Assembly: GCA_964407525.1 (NCBI GenBank)
Contig: CAYOWC010000108.1
Location: 1-13,850, forward strand
Length of the DNA: 13,850 bases
Direction of reading: 5' to 3'
From: DUZB01 sp964407525
GTDB lineage: Bacteria; Desulfobacterota; DSM-4660; Desulfatiglandales; Desulfatiglandaceae
The position numbers and the translations under genes were made by a program. Of the stretch, positions 6,531-13,833 are shown piece by piece. Numbering within the stretch: position 1 is the first letter of the stretch; each line of letters starts with the position of its first letter. A model generated the notes under the pieces. That model saw nothing but the letters and a program-made list of their open reading frames with translations, was not told the origin of the DNA and searched no databases.

Positions 6531-8622
6531 CATCACCGCCAAAGTACTTGAATACCACCCAAAGGCGGATATAGACATCATTGAAAAGGCCTATGTCTAT
6601 TCCGCCAAGGTACATCAGGGGCAAATCCGACTTTCCGGGGAACCCTATCTTTCCCACCTTCTGGAAGCAGCTTATATTCTCACCAAAATGAAAATGGATG
6701 TTGTCTGCATCGCCGCAGGGCTTCTGCATGACGTCATTGAGGATACATCCGCCGATCTGGAGGAAATCGCATCGCTCTTTGGAAAAGAAACGGCCAATAT
6801 CGTGGACGGGGTCACCAAGATCAGCAAGATCCATTTCAAAAGCCGCGAATTGAGACAGGCTGAAAATGTAAGGAAAATGATCCTTGCCATGTCCACCGAT
6901 ATCCGCGTGATCTTGGTCAAACTAGCCGACAGGCTTCACAATATGAGGACCCTTGGCTTTCAGACGGAAAGGAAACAGAAACTTATTGCCACAGAGACAC
7001 TGGATATCTATGCCCCACTGGCGGGAAGAATGGGTATGCACTCCATCAAATCGGGACTGGAAGACCTCTGCCTGTACTATCTTGAACCGGAGATTTATAC
7101 AAAAATCAAGAATGAAACTTCCCGAAGAAAAAATGAAATCGATGCATTCATAAATGACGTAAAAGAACAGATTGCCGCAAAACTGGCAGAGGTAAATATT
7201 CGGGCAACCATCACTGGAAGGCAGAAGCATTTTTACAGTATTTACAGAAAAATGATTGACCAGAGCCTGAATGTGAACCAAGTCTACGACATTATGGCTT
7301 TCAGAATCATCGTAATTTCCATCAAAGAATGTTACGAGGTATTAGGACATATCCACTCCCTTTGGAAGCCTGTCCAGAAGAGATTTAAGGACTATATCTC
7401 CGTTCCAAAAGCCAATATGTATCAGTCCCTGCACACCACTGTAATCGGACCTTTTGGGGAAAGGATGGAGGTCCAGATCAGGACCTGGGATATGAACCGG
7501 GTCGCCGAATCCGGTATTGCGGCCCATTGGAAATACAAGGAAGGGCGCATCGCCAATAAGACGGATGAAGCACAGTTTGAATGGCTGAAGCAGCTCCTGG
7601 ATTGGCAGAAGAACCTGGATGATCCTCTGGAATTCCTGGACACGGTAAAAATGGATCTTTTTCCGGATGAGGTCTATGTTTTCACTCCAAATGGAGAAGT
7701 CAAGGCTTTTCCAAAAGGCGCTACGGTTGTGGACTTCGCCTACAGCATACACTCTGAAGTGGGCGATAAATGCATGGGAGCCAAAATCAACGGTAAAATG
7801 GTCCCCATCCGGTGCTCGTTGAAGACAGGAAATATCATTGAAATCATCACATCCCCAAAACAGCACCCGAGCAAAGACTGGCTTGATTTCGTTACCACGA
7901 GTAAAGCGAAAACCAGGATCAGGCACTGGATCAAAATCGGAGAAAAAACCGACAGCATTATTTTGGGAAAAAGCATTCTGGAAAAGGCCCTTCAACACGA
8001 ACATTTGCCGATTACGAACCTCTTGAAAAGCGACTATGTGGCTGAAGTCGCGGCAGAACTTTCATTTCAATCTGCCGAAGAGTTGATCGCGCAGATAGGC
8101 TTCGGCAAGATTTCATCCAGACAGGTCATAACAAGACTCAAACCCAGACTGGGAATTGAAAAAGATAAACCTCGTGGCATCGTAGGCAAAGTAGTCAACC
8201 GGTTGAAACGGCCAAAAAAAGACCACGGCATCAAGGTTGACGGGATGACCGACATGCTGGTCAGCTTCGCTAACTGCTGCAATCCCCTGCCCGGCGAGGA
8301 AGTCCAGGGTTTCATCACCAGGGGAAGGGGAATAACCATCCACCGCAATGAGTGCGCTCACCTGAAGAAAGTAGATCCCGATCGTCTGGTGGATGTCTCC
8401 TGGGACACTTCCAATAAGGAGGTGTATGTCGCTAAATTGAGAGTCACCAGCATGGAAAGAAAAGGAATGCTGGCAGACATCAGTATGGCCATCAGCTTAA
8501 AAGATGCAAATATCATACATGCTGAGATCAAAACCACCATGGATAACAAGGGGATTGCCGTATTTACTATTGAGGTGGAAAGCTACGATCAACTTGAAGA
8601 AGTCTTAGGCGCCGTGAAAAAG
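6514..8622 (+). CDS. rel: Bifunctional (p)ppGpp synthetase/hydrolase (3' end in assembly gap)
   Basis: A RelA/SpoT-family enzyme that makes and degrades the (p)ppGpp alarmone of the stringent response; 703 codons are visible before the N run. The N-terminal HD hydrolase is intact (LLHDVIEDT, His72-Asp73, and LADRLHNMRT). The synthetase domain carries YSIYRKM, RFKDYISVPKANMYQSLHT (290-308) and EVQIRT (Glu319). The basic RFKD motif is typical of bifunctional Rel/SpoT rather than RelA-only enzymes. A TGS domain follows (EVYVFTPNGEVKAFPKG, from about 386), then the Cys/His-rich RIS region (CCNPLPGEEVQGF from Cys588, ending HRNEC) and a C-terminal ACT domain cut just after VKK. Compared with relatives only about 10-20 residues should be missing. 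The sequence after the gap cannot be confirmed as the same protein. The start overlaps proS by 17 bases, indicating translational coupling. Confidence 0.95.
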
Positions 8623-8624
8623 AT

Positions 8625-8724
8625 NNNNNNNNNNNNNNNNNNNNNNNNNNNNNNNNNNNNNNNNNNNNNNNNNNNNNNNNNNNNNNNNNNNNNNNNNNNN
8701 NNNNNNNNNNNNNNNNNNNNNNNN
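8625..8724. other. Assembly gap (100 N)
   Basis: Exactly 100 N, the usual placeholder for a scaffold gap of unknown length. It removes the end of rel and may hide further sequence or genes. Confidence 0.98.
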
Positions 8725-8727
8725 GTT

Positions 8728-8767
8728 CTTTTTTTGCCGGCCCATTACAATGAACCGGCAAAAAAGG
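8728..8767. repeat. Inverted repeat: T-run, GCCGG, 14-nt loop, CCGGC, A-run
   Basis: TTTTTTGCCGG (8730-8740) pairs perfectly with CCGGCAAAAAA (8755-8765), with a wobble and one more pair outside. The T-run leads and the A-run trails, the reverse of an intrinsic terminator on both strands, so function is unclear. It lies directly against the assembly gap. Confidence 0.55.
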
Positions 8768-8784
8768 TCAATTTCATGATCTTT

Positions 8785-8830
8785 GGATAAAAACGGAGCA
8801 GTCTTTCATTCTCCCTGAAAATTTTTATCC
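8785..8830. repeat. Inverted repeat GGATAAAAA / TTTTTATCC with inner GGAG/CTCC
   Basis: A perfect 9-bp outer stem (8785-8793 with 8822-8830) encloses a 4-bp inner pair (8795-8798 with 8811-8814). It lies between the 3' end of the rel region and the rpmB terminator and may mark the convergent 3' ends. Confidence 0.45.
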
Positions 8831-8833
8831 ATG

Positions 8834-8862
8834 AAAAGTCGCTGCATTTAGGTTGCTGCGAC
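8834..8862 (-). terminator. Intrinsic terminator overlapping the rpmB stop codon
   Basis: On the minus strand GTCGC-a-GCA and TGC-a-GCGAC form an 8-bp stem with one A/A mismatch, a 7-nt loop containing the rpmB stop codon, and then TTTT (plus-strand AAAA 8834-8837). The stem therefore includes the last codons of rpmB. The T-run is short, so strength is uncertain. Confidence 0.55.
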
Positions 8863-9060
8863 GGTGATTCTTCTGGGTTTTACCACGTGTCCGGATTTTA
8901 TGCACGATGTGCATGCCCGAATTCTGACGGTCTGTCCTTCTCGGATACATTTTACACTTTGAAGATTGGGATACCAGCGCTTTTTGTTTTTATTATGGGC
9001 GTGGCTTACACTGTACCCGACGACAGGCTTCTTGCCACAAATATCACATACTCTCGACAT
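8848..9060 (-). CDS. rpmB: 50S ribosomal protein L28, zinc-ribbon form
   Basis: A 70-residue basic protein of the large ribosomal subunit. It matches L28: an N-terminal CDICGKKPVVG, then SVSHAHNKNKKRWYPNLQ, and a C-terminal ACTSCIKSGHVVKP. Two CxxC pairs (Cys5/Cys8 and Cys50/Cys53) make this the zinc-binding (C+) version; genomes with a C- paralogue often switch under zinc limitation, but no second copy or Zur-like site is visible here. The start at 9060 has AGGAG 7 nt upstream. The gene runs opposite to its neighbours rel and mpl, is monocistronic, and has its own promoter and a terminator over its stop codon. Length is usual for the shorter L28 proteins. Confidence 0.96.
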   Translation of the reverse strand: MSRVCDICGKKPVVGYSVSHAHNKNKKRWYPNLQSVKCIREGQTVRIRACTSCIKSGHVVKPRRITVAAT

Positions 9061-9072
9061 AGGAGAACTCCT
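9061..9072 (-). promoter_or_regulatory. Palindromic rpmB ribosome-binding site
   Basis: The 12 bases before the rpmB ATG read AGGAGTTCTCCT on the minus strand. The Shine-Dalgarno AGGAG can thus be partly masked by AGGA/TCCT pairing around GTTC. A four-pair stem is weak; a regulatory role is only a possibility. Confidence 0.3.
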
Positions 9073-9079
9073 TTTAATC

Positions 9080-9108
9080 TGGAAATTTTAAGAATCTTGA
9101 ACTATAAT
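9080..9108 (+). promoter_or_regulatory. mpl promoter
   Basis: A consensus -10 TATAAT (9103-9108) has a weaker -35, TGGAAA (9080-9085), at 17-base spacing. It reads towards mpl, giving a leader of roughly 75 bases. Its -10 box overlaps the -10 box of the divergent rpmB promoter by four bases. Confidence 0.5.
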
Positions 9109-9129
9109 CAATTGGAAAAAGAACTTCAA
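9101..9129 (-). promoter_or_regulatory. rpmB promoter
   Basis: Reading the minus strand, TTGAAG (9129-9124), a 17-base spacer and TATAGT (9106-9101) form a good sigma-70-type promoter about 40 bases before the rpmB ATG. Confidence 0.6.
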
Positions 9130-9188
9130 GTATTTTTTCAGAATTTTTTTCAATCGAAGAAATTGAAGGCCGGGAGGTAATAGAAGCG

Positions 9189-10646
9189 TTGTCTGGATCT
9201 CAAGCTTGTCCAAACCCGGGAGGCCTTTCACCCTCCCTGAATCATACCCCTGAAATTTTTCATCATATTCACCTGATCGGTATTTGCGGAACCGGCATGG
9301 CTTCCCTTGCAGGGATGCTCAAAGCAAAAGGATATGCAATAACCGGATCCGACAAAAACATTTACCCTCCCATGAGCGACCTGCTCCACTCCCTTGAAAT
9401 TCCGATCTTCGAAGGGTACCTGCCGGACCACCTTCATCCCGCTCCGGATCTGGTCATCGTAGGGAATGTGGTACCCAGGGAAAATCCGGAAGCCTTAGAA
9501 TTGGGGCGCCTACAGCTTCCATACCTGTCGTTTCCCCAGGCCATCGGCCACTTTGCCCTCAAAGGAAAACAATCCATCGTGGTCAGCGGAACACACGGAA
9601 AGACAACCACTTCTTCCATGGCAGCATGGGCTCTGGAAACGGCAGGAATGGATCCGGGATTCATGATCGGCGGGATCCCTTTGAATTTCAAAAAGAATTT
9701 CAAATCAGGAACCGGTCGGCATTTCGTCATAGAAGGGGATGAATACGATACGGCCTTCTTCGACAAGGGGCCAAAATTCCTCCACTACGCACCGTGGGCA
9801 ACCATCCTTACGAGCATAGAATTTGATCACGCAGATATCTATCGGGACCTGGATCACGTTGCCCAGAGTTTCAGAAAACTGATCGGTATCATTCCACCCG
9901 ATGGGATACTCATCGCCAACGGGGACGACAAAACCATTCTCTCTGAAATTGAAATGGCTGGATGCAGAGTGGAGACCTACGGTTTTTCCGACAAAAACCG
10001 CTGGCGACCAGCGGATATCATGGTCGATGAAAGGGCCACAAGAGTAACGATCATGAAAGACGGCAAGAGATACCTTACTCTGGTAACACCTGTTTATGGT
10101 CAGCATAACATATCCAATCTCCTGTCAACGATTGTTTTGGGACACAGGCTTGGCATCTCACCGGAATTACTCGTCAAATCCGCAAAGACTTTCAGGGGAG
10201 TCAAAAGAAGACAAGAGATTGTGGGAGAAAAAAACGGAATCCTCATCCTCGACGATTTTGCCCATCATCCCACGGCCGTTAGAGAAACCATAGGGGCGGT
10301 GAGAGAAAAATACAGGGACCGAAGAATCATGGCCATATTTGAGCCCAGGTCCAATTCCAGCAGACGTAATATATTCCAGGACACCTATGCCCAGTCATTT
10401 GACATGGCCCATGTCGTCATGATCCCGGAACCATCTCTCATGGAAAAAATTGATGAAGCAGAAAGGTTCTCATCCCGCAAGCTTGTAAGCGATCTCCAAA
10501 AAAGAAGTCTGAGCGCCTTCTATTTTGAAACAACCGATAATTTGCTGGACGCCATTGCAACAACAGCAAAGCGGGGAGATGTCCTGTTGATCATGTCCAA
10601 TGGCGGTTTTGACAATATCCATCAAAGACTGATGAAGATACTTTAA
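9189..10646 (+). CDS. mpl: UDP-N-acetylmuramate:L-alanyl-gamma-D-glutamyl-meso-diaminopimelate ligase
   Basis: A 485-residue Mur-ligase-family enzyme of peptidoglycan recycling that joins recovered murein tripeptide to UDP-MurNAc in the cytoplasm using ATP. The N-terminal Rossmann-type domain has HLIGICGTGMASLAGML (28-44); the ATP site is GTHGKTTT (134-141). Mpl-specific signatures separate it from MurC: GGIPLNF (161-167), EGDEYDTAFFDK (182-193), DDFAHHPTA (355-363) and IFEPRSNSSRR (383-393). Length is slightly above E. coli Mpl because of an extra N-terminal stretch. No ATG precedes the conserved domain; the TTG at 9189 has GGAGGT 10 nt upstream and is the best start, but no other start in the open frame was excluded experimentally. 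A divergent promoter shared with rpmB lies upstream, and a small unknown gene follows 34 bases later. Presence implies murein peptide salvage. Confidence 0.93.
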   Translation: MSGSQACPNPGGLSPSLNHTPEIFHHIHLIGICGTGMASLAGMLKAKGYAITGSDKNIYPPMSDLLHSLEIPIFEGYLPDHLHPAPDLVIVGNVVPRENPEALELGRLQLPYLSFPQAIGHFALKGKQSIVVSGTHGKTTTSSMAAWALETAGMDPGFMIGGIPLNFKKNFKSGTGRHFVIEGDEYDTAFFDKGPKFLHYAPWATILTSIEFDHADIYRDLDHVAQSFRKLIGIIPPDGILIANGDDKTILSEIEMAGCRVETYGFSDKNRWRPADIMVDERATRVTIMKDGKRYLTLVTPVYGQHNISNLLSTIVLGHRLGISPELLVKSAKTFRGVKRRQEIVGEKNGILILDDFAHHPTAVRETIGAVREKYRDRRIMAIFEPRSNSSRRNIFQDTYAQSFDMAHVVMIPEPSLMEKIDEAERFSSRKLVSDLQKRSLSAFYFETTDNLLDAIATTAKRGDVLLIMSNGGFDNIHQRLMKIL

Positions 10647-10680
10647 ATGCATACAGGTAAGAGTGAAAGGAACAGGAGTT

Positions 10681-11070
10681 ATGGAAAAACTGGTAAAAAC
10701 GGTTCCCATTGCAGGGGGCAATCTGCTGGAAATTCTCGATAGATCCCGGAATATCACAAAAGATATCTGGCAGTTAAATATCCTTTTCAGGGCGAAAATT
10801 TACATTAAAGAAGAGATGTTCACAGGAGAAGATCCCCAGAAATTCAGCGTCGCTGAACTTATGAAAACCCTTGGCAATTCAGTTCTTTTTGAGGTAGTCC
10901 GGGAAAGAAAATTCATTCATGAAAAAGAAAGAGACAGGGCACTTGAAAGTCTTGTGGACGATTTTCTGAACAACAACGGCGACTATCTTCAGGATGCTGA
11001 TTTTCCAAAAAAGTTCATTATCCGCAAATTTCTCGAATCACAGAAGGCGGGTATTTTCTGGACGCGTTAA
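10681..11070 (+). CDS. Small protein of unknown function downstream of mpl
   Basis: A 129-residue soluble, charged protein that I do not recognise. The ATG at 10681 is preferred because AAAGGA lies 9 nt upstream; a GTG at 10663 would add six residues with a poorer site. There is no signal peptide or membrane segment. The centre (about 75-95) is rich in Glu, Lys and Arg (RERKFIHEKERDRALES) and probably helical; the C-terminus is basic and aromatic (KKFIIRKFLESQKAGIFW). It has no cysteines and no recognisable catalytic motif. It lies 34 bases after mpl on the same strand and is probably co-transcribed, which might hint at a cell-wall link but proves nothing. Sensible codon use and an intact reading frame support a real gene. 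Confidence 0.7.
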   Translation: MEKLVKTVPIAGGNLLEILDRSRNITKDIWQLNILFRAKIYIKEEMFTGEDPQKFSVAELMKTLGNSVLFEVVRERKFIHEKERDRALESLVDDFLNNNGDYLQDADFPKKFIIRKFLESQKAGIFWTR

Positions 11071-11116
11071 GCTTTCCATCCATAAATGGCCCTTTTTTGC
11101 AATTTCGCCGTCAAAC

Positions 11117-11144
11117 TGCGGGTTTCCCCCGCAAAAAGCGCGGG
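11117..11144. repeat. Competing hairpins in the convergent mpl/aminotransferase spacer
   Basis: TGCGGG (11117-11122) pairs with CCCGCA (11128-11133), but the same middle arm can pair instead with GCGGG at 11140-11144, giving two exclusive stems. Neither is followed by a T-run in the right place. The rest of the spacer (11071-11219) holds no convincing gene. Confidence 0.45.
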
Positions 11145-11155
11145 ATCTACGACTT

Positions 11156-11172
11156 GACCTTGCAAAAAGGTC
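11156..11172. repeat. Small inverted repeat GACCTT/AAGGTC
   Basis: A perfect 6-bp stem with a 5-nt loop (GCAAA) lies between convergent genes. It could help end transcription, but lacks a strong T-run on either strand. Confidence 0.4.
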
Positions 11173-11219
11173 ATTTCTGAATTGGAAACCATACCGTAGT
11201 GTAATGGATGGGGAGTAAC

Positions 11220-12365
11220 CTAAAGAGTGCGGAGGTACCCTTCAATTCGATCCATGCCCTCTTTAATGTTCTCAATGGAATTTGCGTAGGAAAACCTCAG
11301 AAATCCTTCCACGTTCTTTCCAAAATCAACTCCGGGAGCAACACCAACACCTGCCTTTTCAAGGATATCAATAGCCAGATCATAGGAACTTTCAGTGAGG
11401 TGTTTCGCGTTCGCCAACATGTAAAACGCTCCGGCAGGCTCCACCGCAAGACCGAATCCCATCTTTCTTACCCGCTCGATCATATATCTGCGCCGTTGGT
11501 CATAGGTCTCTTTCATCGCCCTGACATCGTCCTGTGCTTTGGTAAGGGCTGCAACACCGGCCCACTGGGATATACTGCCGGCGGAGATGAAAAAATTCTG
11601 CTGTACCTTTTGCAGGGGCCGAATAAAATCCGGCGGAGCAATGATGTATCCGAGCCTCCATCCAGTCATGGCAAAAAGCTTGGAAAATCCGTTCAGCACA
11701 AAAGCGTTTTCCGTATATTCCAAGATGGAATGTTCTTTTTCACCGTAAACAAGACCATGGTAAATCTCATCAGAGACAATAGGAAGACCGATTTCGGCAA
11801 TCGCTTCCATCCGATCGGAGGATAGAAGGTTTCCCGTGGGGTTTGACGGAGAATTAATGATAACCGCCCTGGTCCGAGGCCCCATACTTTTCTTGATAAG
11901 GTCAGGCTCTAATTGAAAAGCGTCCTTTTCTTCCGCTTTCACGGTTACAGCCCCGGCACCCAGGAATTCGGCGAAATTCGGATAACAGGGATAGTGGGGA
12001 TCAGACATAATAATCTCATCGCCCGCTTCCAAAAGAGCCGAAAAGAGCATGAAAAGAGCCGGTGAAGTCCCCGAGGTGACGATGACGCGATCAGGAGTAA
12101 TGGACACACCATATTGCTGGTAATAATAATTACAGATCGCTTCTCTCAGCTCAATGATTCCAAGGCTGTGGGTGTAATGGGTTTCGCCCCTGGCAATAGC
12201 TTCTGTCGCGGCATCGCATATACATTGTGGGGTACAGAAATCAGGCTCGCCGATTTCCAGGTGGACAATATTCTGCCCCTTTTTTTCAAGTTCGTGGGCT
12301 TTTTCAAGGATATCCATCACGATAAACGGAGGGATATTGCTGGCCCTTTTCGTTACTCTTCCCAT
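11220..12365 (-). CDS. PLP-dependent class I/II aminotransferase
   Basis: A 381-residue fold-type I aminotransferase. Features in order: HLEIGEPDF (35-43), THYTHSLGIIELREAI (62-77), SGTSPAL (98-104), NSPSNPTG (171-178), SDEIYHGLVY (198-207), the PLP-binding lysine in NGFSKLFAMTGWRLGY (Lys229) and the substrate-carboxylate arginine in LRFSYANS (Arg357). This is the aspartate/branched-chain-like group common in deltaproteobacteria and archaea; the substrate cannot be read from sequence. It follows hisG by 24 bases on the same strand, so it may be co-transcribed with hisI-hisG. A histidinol-phosphate aminotransferase role is conceivable from context, but its motifs are not those of typical HisC. 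GAGGA lies about 11 nt before the ATG. Length is normal and no residue is missing. Confidence 0.92.
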   Translation of the reverse strand: MGRVTKRASNIPPFIVMDILEKAHELEKKGQNIVHLEIGEPDFCTPQCICDAATEAIARGETHYTHSLGIIELREAICNYYYQQYGVSITPDRVIVTSGTSPALFMLFSALLEAGDEIIMSDPHYPCYPNFAEFLGAGAVTVKAEEKDAFQLEPDLIKKSMGPRTRAVIINSPSNPTGNLLSSDRMEAIAEIGLPIVSDEIYHGLVYGEKEHSILEYTENAFVLNGFSKLFAMTGWRLGYIIAPPDFIRPLQKVQQNFFISAGSISQWAGVAALTKAQDDVRAMKETYDQRRRYMIERVRKMGFGLAVEPAGAFYMLANAKHLTESSYDLAIDILEKAGVGVAPGVDFGKNVEGFLRFSYANSIENIKEGMDRIEGYLRTL

Positions 12366-12389
12366 AACACTGAAATCCTCATCATTGTT

Positions 12390-13262
12390 CTAAATAACTT
12401 TGTTCAAAGAATACTCAATAATCGCCTGTGCCCCCGCATTCATGAGTCTGGGAATCAAATCCCTTACCACCTTTGCATCGACCACGGTCTCCACGGAGAG
12501 CCAGTCTGACTCATACAAAGACGCCACGGTTGGGGCATTGAGACTTGGCAACAGATCAATGATCGCAGGCATATCGGTCTGCGCAACATTCATTTTCAAA
12601 GCGACCATATTTTCTGCCTTAAGCGCTCCTTTTAAAAGCAGGATAATCTGCCCGATCTTTTCCACCTTCCACGGGTCTTCATAGGCCACCCTGTTTGCAA
12701 TCAACTGGGTATTGGTCTCCATTAGATCCTTGATAATGTTCAAACCATGGGCTTTTATGGTGGACCCTGTTTCGGTCACCTCCACAATGGCATCCGCAAG
12801 ACCTGACACGACCTTGGCCTCCGTAGCTCCCCAGGAAAACTCCACCTTGACATTTACATTTCTCTCCTCGAAATATCTTTTGGTAAAATTCACCAACTCG
12901 GTAGAAATTTTCTTGCCTTCAAGGTCTTCGATCTTTTTAATTCCAGAACCAGCAGGAACAGCCAAAACCCATCGGGCCGGATTCTGGCTCACCTTGGAAT
13001 ACACCAGGTCATCCACCAGAATCACATCCGACTCGTTCTCTTCTATCCAGTCTTTTCCAGTAAGGCCCGCGTCCAGCGTTCCACTTTCCACATATCTGGA
13101 CATCTCCTGCGCGCGACAGATGGCGCATTCAATCTCTTCGTCATTGATATCCGGAAAATAACTTCGTCCGTTGACGTTTATTTTCCAGCCGGATTTTTCA
13201 AAGAGTTTTATGGTGGCATTTTGAAGACTTCCCTTTGGTATTCCAAATTTCAGTTTTTTCAT
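12390..13262 (-). CDS. hisG: ATP phosphoribosyltransferase, long form
   Basis: A 290-residue enzyme that catalyses the first committed step of histidine synthesis, joining ATP and PRPP. It begins KFGIPKGSLQ; DAGLTGKDW (64-72) and the PRPP-site segment DAIVEVTETGSTIKAHGL (157-174) are typical. The extra C-terminal domain (about 215-290, ending GAQAIIEYSLNKVI) is the ACT-like regulatory domain of the long HisG_L form, which allows histidine feedback inhibition and removes the need for a HisZ subunit. The start overlaps the hisI stop in an ATGA junction, showing translational coupling. A GAGGT ribosome-binding site lies about 10 nt upstream within hisI. The protein is of family length and intact. 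Confidence 0.96.
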   Translation of the reverse strand: MKKLKFGIPKGSLQNATIKLFEKSGWKINVNGRSYFPDINDEEIECAICRAQEMSRYVESGTLDAGLTGKDWIEENESDVILVDDLVYSKVSQNPARWVLAVPAGSGIKKIEDLEGKKISTELVNFTKRYFEERNVNVKVEFSWGATEAKVVSGLADAIVEVTETGSTIKAHGLNIIKDLMETNTQLIANRVAYEDPWKVEKIGQIILLLKGALKAENMVALKMNVAQTDMPAIIDLLPSLNAPTVASLYESDWLSVETVVDAKVVRDLIPRLMNAGAQAIIEYSLNKVI

Positions 13263-13639
13263 TTTCCGTATACCTCTTTCGGGTCAAACAGCCTTTCTCC
13301 CACGATGACTACGCTACCGTCTTTTTCCACCTTTTTGTGGAAGCATGTTTCATGACCCGTATGACATGCCGCACCTCCCACCTGCTCAACCCTGAACAGA
13401 ACCGTATCGTCATCGCAGTCGGCATAAACTTCCTTGATCTTCTGGACGTTTCCCGACGTCCCACCTTTATGCCAAAGCTCCTCGCGGGATCGACTCCAGT
13501 AATGGGCTTCTCCGGTTTCGAGCGTCTTCTTCCACGACTCTTCATTAATATAGGCCAGCATCAAAACCTTACCAGATGCATGTTCCTGAACAATTGCAGG
13601 GAGAAGCCCCTGCCCTTTTGAAAAGTTGAGTTCAATCAT
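13259..13639 (-). CDS. hisI: Phosphoribosyl-AMP cyclohydrolase
   Basis: A 126-residue enzyme of the third step of histidine synthesis, opening the adenine ring of phosphoribosyl-AMP. The family core is present: VLMLAYINEESWKKTLETGEAHYWSRSR (25-52), LWHKGGTSGN (55-64), ADCDDD (73-78) and CHTGHETCF (92-100). Cys75, Cys92 and Cys99 are the expected zinc ligands, and Asp74/76/78 the expected magnesium ligands. It is the single-domain form without a fused HisE pyrophosphohydrolase. GAAGGAA lies about 10 nt before the ATG, and a possible promoter lies 42-71 bases upstream. The gene heads a probable hisI-hisG-aminotransferase operon and overlaps hisG by four bases. Confidence 0.96.
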   Translation of the reverse strand: MIELNFSKGQGLLPAIVQEHASGKVLMLAYINEESWKKTLETGEAHYWSRSREELWHKGGTSGNVQKIKEVYADCDDDTVLFRVEQVGGAACHTGHETCFHKKVEKDGSVVIVGERLFDPKEVYGK

Positions 13640-13680
13640 GGCGTCTTATTCCTTCTAAAAGAAAATTTGTAAAACTTTAT

Positions 13681-13710
13681 TTTATAGCACTTATCATGTT
13701 TCAAGAACAA
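13681..13710 (-). promoter_or_regulatory. Possible promoter of the hisI operon
   Basis: On the minus strand TTGTTC (13710-13705), an 18-base spacer and TATAAA (13686-13681) lie in an AT-rich stretch 42 bases before the hisI ATG. The boxes are imperfect and alternative -35 boxes exist nearby. Confidence 0.4.
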
Positions 13711-13751
13711 GAAAATTTCAAATCTCACACAATTATTTACCGCCCGCTTGT

Positions 13752-13763
13752 CCCGCTTGCGGG
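13752..13763. repeat. GC palindrome CCCGC-TT-GCGGG
   Basis: A 5-bp inverted repeat with a 2-base centre, in a GC-rich block that breaks from the AT-rich hisI promoter region. It looks like part of a dispersed repeat cluster that continues to the window end. Confidence 0.4.
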
Positions 13764-13772
13764 GCTACGCTC

Positions 13773-13797
13773 AAGACGCAAAGAACGCAAAGATCTT
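13773..13797. repeat. CGCAAAGAACGCAAAG repeat fragment bounded by CAAGA/TCTTG
   Basis: An imperfect tandem CGCAAAGA ACGCAAAGA, similar in type to the motif at 3511-3535, with short inverted ends (CAAGA 13773-13777, TCTTG 13793-13797). No reading frame of note. Confidence 0.5.
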
Positions 13798-13802
13798 GTT
13801 TT

Positions 13803-13833
13803 TTTACCGAATCGGAACGGACGATTCGGTAAA
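13803..13833. repeat. Strong 12-bp hairpin at the window end
   Basis: TTTACCGAATCG (13803-13814) pairs perfectly with CGATTCGGTAAA (13822-13833) around a 7-base loop GAACGGA. The T-run leads and A follows, so it is not a standard terminator on either strand. It may be a repeat element or a structured end of the next gene's region outside the window. Confidence 0.6.

Noticed and set aside
8728..8767. Intrinsic terminator for rel
   Set aside because: The T-run is on the 5' side and the A-run on the 3' side of the stem on both strands, the opposite of a terminator.
8725..8790. C-terminal continuation of rel after the N run
   Set aside because: Frame continuity depends on the arbitrary 100-N length and the peptide does not resemble an ACT-domain end.
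8887..9180. A 97-residue plus-strand frame
   Set aside because: It is antisense to rpmB, whose zinc ribbon and L28 motifs are clear, and then runs through the promoter region.
10663..10680. GTG 10663 as the start of the small protein after mpl
   Set aside because: Its upstream AGG is only 5 nt away and weak, whereas ATG 10681 has AAAGGA at 9 nt.
11208..11825. A 205-residue plus-strand frame
   Set aside because: It is antisense to the aminotransferase, which has complete PLP-enzyme motifs on the minus strand.
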